Origin: Porphyridium purpureum
Taxonomy: Eukaryota > Rhodophyta > Bangiophyceae > Porphyridiales > Porphyridiaceae
Direction: 5' to 3'
DNA: 64,000 nt
NCBI GenBank assembly: GCA_008690995.1
Contig: VRMN01000002.1
Location: forward strand, 372,001-436,000
In this document: positions 56,670-64,000 of the stretch, piece by piece
Position numbering within the stretch: the first letter of the stretch is position 1
How the letters are laid out: every line of letters begins with the position of its first letter
Position numbers and translations under genes: made by a program
Notes under the pieces: model-generated
Told to the model about the DNA's origin: nothing
Databases searched by the model: none
What the model saw: the letters and a program-made list of their open reading frames with translations, nothing else

Positions 56670-58655
56670 ATGGGTAAAGGTAAGAAGGAGAAGGACAGCA
56701 CTTCACACTGCGACAGTTCGACTCACACGGCCGAGAAGGCAAAGTATGCGAAGGATTTAGAGCGACAGCAGCCTGCGTCTGCGACGTTGAGTGCGAGGAG
56801 TCGGGGCTCGGAGAGCGAGCCGGAGCCCGAGAGCGCGCGCATTCGGCGTGCGCGCGTCGGGCAGCAGAAGCGCGCGCGTACACAGACGTACCGCCGGATC
56901 AAGGGCAAGGTGCTCAGTGCGGCACGAAGCTGGTACGTATGGTTCGCTTTGATAGTCATTGGAGTGTTTGTCGTCTTCCATGTCCTCTCGCTTACCGCAC
57001 ATGTGCCTAGCATTGAACACGCTTTCTTTGCCGGCGCTCCCAGAGGCGCGACTAGTGGCGACGCGTCCGGGGCGATGACGGTGCCCCAAGATACGGGCAC
57101 CGTAGACTCATCGGCTGTTTCGCCTGACGTAGAGGTGGTCGAGCTAGGTCAGCCCTTTGATAGAATTCCTATGGGTATACCGTTAGGCCAGGGGCAGGAT
57201 GTCGGCGTCAGCGTAGTGCCGAGTGCTACAAACACAGGATCTAGCGTTGATGCTGTCGCACAACAGGCGGAAAAAACATCCCCGGTGATGCTTGAAGCGG
57301 CCGGAGACCTGATCAAGGAGCCGAACGCCGGCAGTGGCGAATCAGTGGAATCCAAGGCAGGCAAAGCGAGTGGAGTAGATTCAGAAAGGGACATTCAGCA
57401 TGGAACACCAATCCAGGAAGATGCGGTGTCCCGTAACCTTTCCGGTACGGAGCCTTCAGTCGATGCTTCACAGGTCTCGCCCGGAGCGCGTGCGGAAATA
57501 AGTGACCTGGCGGTTCAAGATTTAGCTTCGGCACATGTTGGCGAAACCCATACGAAGGAGGAAACATCTGCCTCTGTGCCGCCACCCGAGGTAATCAGCC
57601 ACCTCGAGAAGTCTACTGGCGTGCCAGCTACGACAATGCCGGCGGACGCCATCTTGTCGTCGAATGATACAGCCATGCTAGAAACTGCTGGGCGGGTAGA
57701 AGCTTCTCCTGCTGCGGAGCAAATGCAGATTCCATCCAAAGGCAGCGAGGCAAGAGTCGAGCCCTTGCCCGCAAACAAGGATGGCTTGAGTAAAACCGGT
57801 CAAGAGGGCGAGGCTGGGGATGGAGACGTTTTTGTGCAGGACGACCTCCAAGAGCCGAATGAAAAGCAAAAAGTCGCGGAGAAATTATCAGACCAAGACG
57901 GAGAAGGCAAGACACCACAAAATAGAGCGCACAATGACAACACGACGAATAGCACTGATTCGGAGAAAGCCGCGGCCGTTGTAGCTCAGAATGAGACCGT
58001 CGATATCGTGCTTTCCGCGACACCAGGAAAGCCTACGAAATTTCTCGGTGTACAAGTCGGCAAGAGAGGTGTGCTTGATGGATATAATATCACCCGCCTT
58101 TCATACATGCTGTATCGTATTGTGCGCAGGTACTCCGTGTTGAGCCTGATCGACTATCCGTGCATTCAGAATATTGAGTGGATGCCAGACGTCGTTGATC
58201 GACTGGATTTTGAATTGCCCGGATTTGTATACTCTTGCGTGGCGCTTTCTGATGAAGAAGGCGGGCGAGTGAAGGAGGCGTTTGTTAATCGAGTGCAGCC
58301 GGATATTTACATACGTGATCCCTGGCAAGATGATACAGTGCCAGAAGGCGACATGCTTTTTTCCTGGAACGCGATTCAGTTTTGGAATACGAAGCAGACA
58401 TGGAAGCTGATCTTGTCGGCGCGAAAGAACACCAAAATTTTGGCGCTAAGTTCAAATCCTGGGTTCGACAATTTGAAAGTGCTGGCCAAGTACTCTGGCA
58501 AGGCAGACGGTAAGATCGATCTACGCAAACAGCCATTTTTGCTGGATCAGGCAGACCAGACGATTGGAAATCTCAGCATGATCCTGACACACCGTCAACT
58601 TCTGATGGTTTGGAATACATCAACGATGCAGCGCGTGAAGGGTGCTTCCTTTTAA
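56670..58655 (+). CDS. Type II membrane protein with possible SAM-fold luminal domain
   Basis: 661 aa from ATG 56670 (an in-frame TTG 39 bp upstream is discounted). Basic cytosolic N-terminus (1-85), one transmembrane helix (about 87-107; WYVWFALIVIGVFVVFHVL), then an acidic disordered stalk to about 450. The C-terminal domain (about 453-660) has VLSLIDYPCIQNIEWMPDVV, RVQPDIYIRDPWQDD and MLFSWNAIQFWNTKQTWKLI. The alternation resembles a Rossmann-type methyltransferase without the usual GxGxG. Golgi-type topology, near glycosyl- and methyltransferase genes, suggests a role in modifying secreted glycans. Function is not established. Confidence 0.6.
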   Translation: MGKGKKEKDSTSHCDSSTHTAEKAKYAKDLERQQPASATLSARSRGSESEPEPESARIRRARVGQQKRARTQTYRRIKGKVLSAARSWYVWFALIVIGVFVVFHVLSLTAHVPSIEHAFFAGAPRGATSGDASGAMTVPQDTGTVDSSAVSPDVEVVELGQPFDRIPMGIPLGQGQDVGVSVVPSATNTGSSVDAVAQQAEKTSPVMLEAAGDLIKEPNAGSGESVESKAGKASGVDSERDIQHGTPIQEDAVSRNLSGTEPSVDASQVSPGARAEISDLAVQDLASAHVGETHTKEETSASVPPPEVISHLEKSTGVPATTMPADAILSSNDTAMLETAGRVEASPAAEQMQIPSKGSEARVEPLPANKDGLSKTGQEGEAGDGDVFVQDDLQEPNEKQKVAEKLSDQDGEGKTPQNRAHNDNTTNSTDSEKAAAVVAQNETVDIVLSATPGKPTKFLGVQVGKRGVLDGYNITRLSYMLYRIVRRYSVLSLIDYPCIQNIEWMPDVVDRLDFELPGFVYSCVALSDEEGGRVKEAFVNRVQPDIYIRDPWQDDTVPEGDMLFSWNAIQFWNTKQTWKLILSARKNTKILALSSNPGFDNLKVLAKYSGKADGKIDLRKQPFLLDQADQTIGNLSMILTHRQLLMVWNTSTMQRVKGASF

Positions 58656-59090
58656 TGAGCCGCTTGGAGCCTGTGCAGACGGAACGAGGCGGCCGGCGCA
58701 CAGTGATAATTCAGATAGGAAAAAGCCCTTACACAGCAGAGCACAGGACGTGACGGATGCACTTCGAGTCGGTGCTGCCATAATGTCTGATCGCCGTAAA
58801 GGCGCTCGTGTGGTAATATCTTTGGAGCCGCGCGTCGCCGAACTCACCGGCTTCAAACTCGGGCATGCAGCGTGTTGCGGCTTGGAGCTTCAAACTCAAG
58901 GAGCCCCGATGCACCGTGTACAAGATGACCAAATTGAGCCTTACAGAATAGCACGGAAAGGGAAGTCTAACAAGAGTCCTTGTTTCAAGAACATTAGGCA
59001 GCCACAGGCAAGTCTATTTTGGTACAAGATACAAATCGATGCGAAAACCAGTACGCAATGCGAATGACATCGAAAGCAAACTGGTCAACG
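58656..59090. other. Intergenic between convergent genes, no clear gene
   Basis: A 94-codon frame from ATG 58783 lies on the plus strand (MSDRRKGARVVISLEP...), with no motif or family. It is most likely chance or 3' UTR. Confidence 0.35.
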
Positions 59091-59660
59091 CTAGAGAACC
59101 GACCGACTCCCACCTCCTAAGGAAAGGGAGCATAGGTGTAGACGCCCTCGCTGACGTTTTGTTCGCGCTCGTACACGACCGAGCAACCCATACAGGCCGC
59201 CATAGTCGCAGAAAATATCCATGACCACAGAAGGGTCAAACAGATAATAGTATCTCCGAGATCCTCTGCGCCGGCGTGCAGAGTGGCAGTAATTTACGAG
59301 ACGTGTCCTTGACGGCAGGCATAGCAGTTGAATCACTTCTTTCTGGATGCAAGTCTTCTCGAAGGTTCCATGGTATAGATCACTGATTGCGCCAGACACG
59401 CCGCGAAGTCTGACTGGGCTGAACAGCTCGTACCAGCGCTTGCAAACGAGAACCAGTGTTTCAGCATAGACGGCCATCTCAATTCTGCGCTCGGTTTTCA
59501 GCATAAAGTCTGCCAAAATGCGCAGCGCAAGGTCGAATTCATCTGCATTGGGCACAGCCACTTTACGCGCCCTGCCTTTCTTCGGGCGCGGTTTTCTTAC
59601 CGCCGCCATTCTCGCAACGGTTTTCCCGCTTCGTGCGCTGCACAACTTGGTTCTTTTCAT
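59091..59660 (-). CDS. Hypothetical basic protein
   Basis: 189 aa if started at ATG 59660; an in-frame ATG at 59900 would give 269 aa, but the added part looks non-coding. Basic N-terminus (RKPRPKKGRARKV) like a nuclear localisation signal, then a helical region (EFDLALRILADFMLKTERRIEMAVYAETLVLVCKRWYELF) whose LVCKRWYEL end resembles the second half of an F-box. Then an Arg-rich stretch and a Gly/Ser tail. If the F-box guess holds, it would be an SCF ubiquitin-ligase adaptor; this is weak. Unknown otherwise. Confidence 0.45.
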   Translation of the reverse strand: MKRTKLCSARSGKTVARMAAVRKPRPKKGRARKVAVPNADEFDLALRILADFMLKTERRIEMAVYAETLVLVCKRWYELFSPVRLRGVSGAISDLYHGTFEKTCIQKEVIQLLCLPSRTRLVNYCHSARRRRGSRRYYYLFDPSVVMDIFCDYGGLYGLLGRVRARTKRQRGRLHLCSLSLGGGSRSVL

Positions 59661-59900
59661 GGCCCCAACAATGGCTGGTTGAAAGCCCGTCACCCCAAGG
59701 AAGGCTGGACTGGACAATACTCGGGCTCTATTCTCCTGCCTGCAGATATACAATTTTATCTCTTCCGCACTTCCGGACCTGCCCGGAGACCGTCTTTTTT
59801 GCTGTGGCCAGGTGTCTTTGCGTTTCCTGCACTCGGTCTCTCTCTGTACTTCGCTCTTGTGGCGCACACAAAGCACAAAGAAGATATCTGTGCGTTGCAT

Positions 59901-60257
59901 TCGTGCGCAAGTTTACCACTTGAAAAATGGCGCAGTGGTTTCCAACACGGTGCGTGCCTGTGCTTCGGGGCCGCCGCACTGGTTCTGTCGCACCGACCAA
60001 CCGCTCCATGCGCTGCTTCCGTTCGTCAAGACCTTGCCGACACGCTTCAGCTGCTGCGAGAGAGACCACCACCAGCCGTTTCATGCGTTTAGGGTTACAG
60101 GCACTGAACACTACTGAAAAGCATGTGGGTGTACAGTGAATTGGTTTAAGGGATCCAGCGCGTGAAACATTCGAGTGGACCAGATGGAGACCAAGGCAAC
60201 CACCGCGCGACAACGTCGAGTTGGTCTGTCCGTCACGCGGTGTAAGAGACAGAAATC
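59901..60257. other. Intergenic upstream of the glycosyltransferase gene
   Basis: No gene seen. Divergent promoter space shared by the unknown basic protein and the glycosyltransferase. No TATA box was noticed. Confidence 0.35.
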
Positions 60258-62945
60258 ATGGCGGCAACCAGGCCTCAGGTTCGCGCAAAGTACTTGCCGC
60301 GGAGCGCGCCGCAGGACGCCCTGATGAGCGTGGCGATGAGCGCCGATGAAACCTTGCTGGGATCTCCGTTTGGACATTCGGGGACAAGCCATGGAAGTGG
60401 AGCGAGCGGTGCGCATGGCGCGCCTAGCGCATCTAGCGCGATTGCAGGATCTTCTGTGCTCGCGGCGGTGCAGCATTGGTCGAAGAGGCTGGTGAGAGCG
60501 TGGCAAGGAGGAGGAGGAGGTTTCCCGTCGCTGTCGCGTGGCGATGACGACGTCGAACGGAACGTCGACGGTGTTGTAAATGCGAAAGAGCGTCATGGTC
60601 AGACTCGATGGGTTTCGCACGCCTGGAAGGTTCTTAGAGGGTATAGCGCGATCATGCAAGCGACCGTGGTGGTCATTCTGTTGTGTGTTCCGTTTCTGTA
60701 CGCGCTGCAATGGTTATTTGAGACATCGCGAGGAGGTATGGATGTCAGTGCGCGCGTAGCATCGGACACGTTGCAGGAAAAGTACCGCGGCGTCGACGGA
60801 AGTGGTCACCGCGTGAGTATAGGGCGAAGCCATAGGTACGACGACGAGATTGTCGAGTGGGATATTTCACACGTAGACGAGAAAATGCAGCGCGAGGCGG
60901 ATTGGAAGTTCTTGCGACCGGACGGACCAGGTATGCGGGCCGTTTTGCTCGCTGAGGTGTTGAAGCGAAGGGCCGCGGCAAGCTCGGTTCCTGAAAATGA
61001 AAGACTAGTTCCCGGTGGAGTGTCACTAGTGGCGGCGTGCTCGCAACACTGGGTGCAGATGTCCATGACAATTCAGAGCTGGACAAAGGTCAAGGGCGTA
61101 GACGAAGTCATCTTTGTGGATTGGTCATCCACGGCACATTCGGCCAGGGTTGCAAAGCTTTTCGGTGACGAGAGCGTCTTTGTGGTGCATATCAATCGTA
61201 CCGACTGGATGCCGTCACGCGCTTTCAACCTAGGTGTGCGCCTCGCGCAGTATGCAAACATTCTGAAAGTGGACTGCGACACGCAGTTTATTGGTCCCGC
61301 GTTTCTTGAGCACCATCGCATTGGTACCGAACACGCGCTATACACCGTGAGTGCAAAGGAAAAGTCCACAGACAGAGCCGCGCTGCGCAGTGTTTTTTAC
61401 ACAAAGAAGGAAACGTTGGAGGCTGTCGGCGGGTTTGACGAGCGGTTGACGGAGCCGGGGTACGAATGCGAGGACCTCTACGTGCGTATGGGTCGCGAGG
61501 TCAAGCTCGCAATGTACGACTTTGATTTGAAGCATGTGCGCCGGATCCCATTTGACGAAGAACACTATGAAGCCCGTGACGCAGGTCGCACGGACACAAA
61601 CCTATCGCTTGAAAAGGTGCACTCGTCGCTTTCTGCGACGGTGCGCAACCGCTTGCTCGTCGAAGAACTGAACGCATCGGCAGCCGGGACATGGACCCGG
61701 CTGAGCAAGCAGACGCAATACTCATTCATCGCTGCAGGCGAGCCCACGGATGCGATGACGCTTCTACTCGCTGAGCCGACCGCATCCGAGCAGGTACCGA
61801 GCGGGTGGAGCATTGTCGGCGAATTGGCTGCACTGGAGATTTCGATCGAGGCAAACATGCGTGTCTTGCATGAGGAAGTGGGCGTGCCTCTCGCCGTGCT
61901 CGAATTTCTTTCGGAACACAACCTCTCGGCCATATCCTACCTGACCGAGCTGCTCGATCCGACGCAGCCGCGCTCTGTTCGGCCTGTGTTTGCGGTAGTC
62001 AGCGCACGGGATGTGCATTCAATGAGCGTGAGCATGGCGTGGGCCTTGGCACTTGGTGCTCGGGACGAAGTGATGCTACTTGTCTTTGTAGAGGATGGCA
62101 CTGTGGACCCATGGCGTGTATTTGACGTTGAGCGCATGCTCGTACGTATGACCAAATTCGGGCTCGCGCCAGCAAAAGTGATGTTTGCTGGTCCGTGGCC
62201 GTGTACGACCACCGTTAACGAATGCTCGGCATCAGATCCGGCCTATATGAAGTTGGCAGATGACTTCATTTCATCTTCGCCTGGCGCCGTTGTCCTCGAC
62301 CCAGAACATTTAAGCGTGGTGCACTATGCGCGTTTCATCGATCGTGAGAAGGATTCGGCCATCTCAGACCACAAAACCGATCGCGACGCCTTTGCGAGTT
62401 TGACACCGTATGCGCCGTTGAAAAAAGATCTGAACAAGCTCACGTCGACGTTGCATGGTGCCGTTGCTCTGGTCATGTCAAATCAGTTTGCACTGGAAGA
62501 CATTCCCGTGTGGCTCGACGAGGTTGTCAAGAATGAGCACACGGTGCAGAAAGAGGAAGGTGTTGAGGAAGGCAAGCCTTTGATGGTTGTGCTGTGCTCT
62601 GATCATGACAGACTGGAGCTTGCCAACGCACATTTAAAGTCCCGGGCCACAGTCGAGGTGCTTGAAACAAGCCCCCTTTCCAGCGTGCCAACAGATCCGC
62701 AGGAGGCAGCGTTCTGGCTCGACTTTTACCATCTGGAGATCATGTTACGCTGTGCGAGGATCTACCTAGACCGGCACGCTACACCTGCGCTCATGTACGT
62801 CATGCGGTACACGTTGGCGTGGCGCAAGTTTAATGCGCCGTCCCTGCCTCAGGACATGCGACGGCATTCGTCCAACATGAAGCAGCTCAAGGAAAAGGCG
62901 GCCTCGCCCCGATTCTTCCAAGTGTTCTTCTTCAAAAGCTGGTAG
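60258..62945 (+). CDS. Type II GT-A glycosyltransferase, GT7-like
   Basis: 895 aa with an ATG start. Cytosolic N-terminus, then one transmembrane helix (about 130-152; VVVILLCVPFLYALQWLF) and a luminal catalytic domain. GVSLVAACSQHWVQM opens a GT-A fold. VDEVIFVDWSS carries the galactosyltransferase-type WSS block. FNLGVRLAQYANILKVDCDT ends in the metal-binding DxD (near 337). GGFDERLTEPGYECEDLYVRM (391-411) matches the GT7 C-terminal motif with acceptor/metal residues. The region 500-895 is long for the family and has no recognised domain; its hydrophobic and acidic segments suggest a second Rossmann-like fold. Golgi location and transfer of a hexose to surface glycans are inferred. Confidence 0.75.
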   Translation: MAATRPQVRAKYLPRSAPQDALMSVAMSADETLLGSPFGHSGTSHGSGASGAHGAPSASSAIAGSSVLAAVQHWSKRLVRAWQGGGGGFPSLSRGDDDVERNVDGVVNAKERHGQTRWVSHAWKVLRGYSAIMQATVVVILLCVPFLYALQWLFETSRGGMDVSARVASDTLQEKYRGVDGSGHRVSIGRSHRYDDEIVEWDISHVDEKMQREADWKFLRPDGPGMRAVLLAEVLKRRAAASSVPENERLVPGGVSLVAACSQHWVQMSMTIQSWTKVKGVDEVIFVDWSSTAHSARVAKLFGDESVFVVHINRTDWMPSRAFNLGVRLAQYANILKVDCDTQFIGPAFLEHHRIGTEHALYTVSAKEKSTDRAALRSVFYTKKETLEAVGGFDERLTEPGYECEDLYVRMGREVKLAMYDFDLKHVRRIPFDEEHYEARDAGRTDTNLSLEKVHSSLSATVRNRLLVEELNASAAGTWTRLSKQTQYSFIAAGEPTDAMTLLLAEPTASEQVPSGWSIVGELAALEISIEANMRVLHEEVGVPLAVLEFLSEHNLSAISYLTELLDPTQPRSVRPVFAVVSARDVHSMSVSMAWALALGARDEVMLLVFVEDGTVDPWRVFDVERMLVRMTKFGLAPAKVMFAGPWPCTTTVNECSASDPAYMKLADDFISSSPGAVVLDPEHLSVVHYARFIDREKDSAISDHKTDRDAFASLTPYAPLKKDLNKLTSTLHGAVALVMSNQFALEDIPVWLDEVVKNEHTVQKEEGVEEGKPLMVVLCSDHDRLELANAHLKSRATVEVLETSPLSSVPTDPQEAAFWLDFYHLEIMLRCARIYLDRHATPALMYVMRYTLAWRKFNAPSLPQDMRRHSSNMKQLKEKAASPRFFQVFFFKSW

Positions 62946-63934
62946 AAAGCGAGGGCCAAATGCATTGGCTCGCATGCGCTCGCTGGACTTGGACCAGCGA
63001 TGCATGCTGCTATTGAACACATCTCGGGCGGAGCGACGCGTGGCGACGTTGGAACGAGGCGCGGCGAAGAATGGCACGGTTTCAAGGAAGAAAGGAAGCG
63101 ATTGGGTGCGGGATGCGGGCTCTGGTGGATGAAACGGTGCCAGCTGCAGAAACCATGCGCATGTAAAACCAGCCCGAACGTGATGGTGCGTGGCGCCGCC
63201 GGGTCGTGGTACGCCAGCGCGGTTTGTGGGACAATTCAGCGCCCGAGCTCGTTGTGACTTTTCGACAGAGCTGCAGACGTTTCCGTGATGAACGAGCGAT
63301 CTTCGAAGCAGATGACGCGTCCGCACATATCATGCGTGTGGGATGGTGCTGCGTTCATGTGAGTTGACCGCCATCTCGCCCACGCCATCTGCACGGTCAC
63401 ACAAGCCCAACCCACCCATCCAGAGAAAGCAGATGAACGGAACGGACTCCGGACCGGGAGGAAAACCCATTGACTCAAATGAGCAACTGTACACATCGCA
63501 GTACCTCGACCCTTCTGTAAGGCTTTGACTAGCGCTTTAAGATTTTGATTATTTTTTGGTCTTTTTTACAGTGTTAAAAAAAGAGTGTGTGGGAAAGTGT
63601 GCTGATTTTGATATGAGTTTGATCCCGGAGTTGTTTCTTTTTGGGTGGGCAGCGCGCTAACGGGTGAGGAAAAAGACGGAGACAGAATCGAGGTGGGCCA
63701 TAAGAGAATTAAAAGGCGGAGCGGGAAAAGGGACGTGGCAACAACGCTTGACGCGAGGAGGCGGGCAGAGATCTGTGTGTCCGTCGTGCTGCTGCGCTAC
63801 GCTGTTACGGCAAGGATTGGAGGGCTTTTGTCGCCAGGTTGTTTGATTCTTGCCCGGGGGAGATTTGTCCGGTCAAGGGGTTGTTGTGAGCTTGCGCGTG
63901 CCTACGCCCGGTTGCTGGCTCCTCCGTTGCCACA
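62946..63934. other. Intergenic, about 1 kb
   Basis: No supported gene; short frames on both strands lack motifs. An AT-rich block with T runs and TGTTAAAAAAAG (about 63538-63590) could be a transcript end or promoter element. The last 250 bp are the upstream region of the gene starting at 63935. Confidence 0.4.
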
Positions 63935-64000
63935 ATGGGGAAGCAGGTGTTTGACAAGAGCCGCCTGGATGGAGACAACGTGTTTGAAAAGTATGAGCCG
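63935..64000 (+). CDS. Start of a gene cut by the window end
   Basis: The last 66 bp open with ATG in good context (GCCACAATGG) and read MGKQVFDKSRLDGDNVFEKY to the window edge. Only 22 codons are visible, with no stop. Family not recognised. Confidence 0.5.
   Translation, partial: MGKQVFDKSRLDGDNVFEKYEP

Noticed and set aside
62766-63326. 186-codon minus-strand frame
   Set aside because: Half overlaps the glycosyltransferase 3' end in antisense and shows no domain.
1-64000. tRNA or rRNA genes
   Set aside because: No cloverleaf-like sequence with A and B boxes and no rRNA-like stretch was recognised by eye; a covariance-model scan would be needed to exclude degenerate copies.

Overview
This is nuclear DNA of an intron-poor eukaryote. 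Very long uninterrupted host genes (up to 2,021 codons) encode eukaryote-only machinery: a TAF4-like TFIID subunit, MSH3, SEC24, a GCN2-type eIF2-alpha kinase, an Mpv17/PMP22 protein and a GPI-mannosyltransferase-like GT22 protein. Genes are tightly packed, often convergent with 59-250 bp between stops, and use ATG starts. Together with a secretory and polysaccharide flavour (FkbM methyltransferases, a GT7-like glycosyltransferase, a Pro/Tyr-rich secreted protein), this fits a compact unicellular red alga of the Porphyridium type. That assignment is inference, not proof.

Layout. 1-9.1 kb is a graveyard of mobile elements: the 5' half of a Ty3/gypsy element (minus strand, cut by the window edge), a degraded Ty1/copia element (minus), a 109-bp MITE candidate, a Tc1/mariner element (5096-6930) with a defective DD34E transposase, a G-rich minisatellite, and a second TA-flanked transposon (7438-9129) that hosts a solo gypsy LTR. 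9.3-12.3 kb is the TAF4-like gene (minus). 13.3-22.8 kb is a copia fossil (plus), cut on its left by a solo gypsy LTR and split by a nearly whole gypsy element (16139-21592, minus) with a 5-bp target duplication. 22.8-25.6 kb is gene-poor retroelement debris.

25.6-44.2 kb is housekeeping: MSH3 (minus), a putative organellar helical protein (minus), a Q/M-rich protein (plus), SEC24 (minus), an orphan open frame (minus) and GCN2 (plus).

44.2-63 kb is rich in membrane and secretory genes. A divergent pair of paralogous membrane-bound FkbM methyltransferases shares a 0.9-kb upstream region with a perfect 13-bp inverted repeat. They are followed by Mpv17-like and PIGZ/SMP3-like genes, a Pro/Tyr-rich signal-anchored protein with an in-frame open extension beyond its stop, a type II membrane protein with a possible SAM-fold luminal domain, an unknown basic protein, and a type II GT-A glycosyltransferase. 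A truncated gene starts at 63935. The glyco and methyl genes could act together on cell-surface or exopolysaccharide synthesis, but clustering alone does not prove it.

The most interesting signals are the membrane-tethered FkbM pair and its shared promoter, perfect heat-shock-element trimers just upstream of the TATA box in the gypsy LTRs, and the TAG-separated transmembrane extension of the Pro/Tyr-rich protein.
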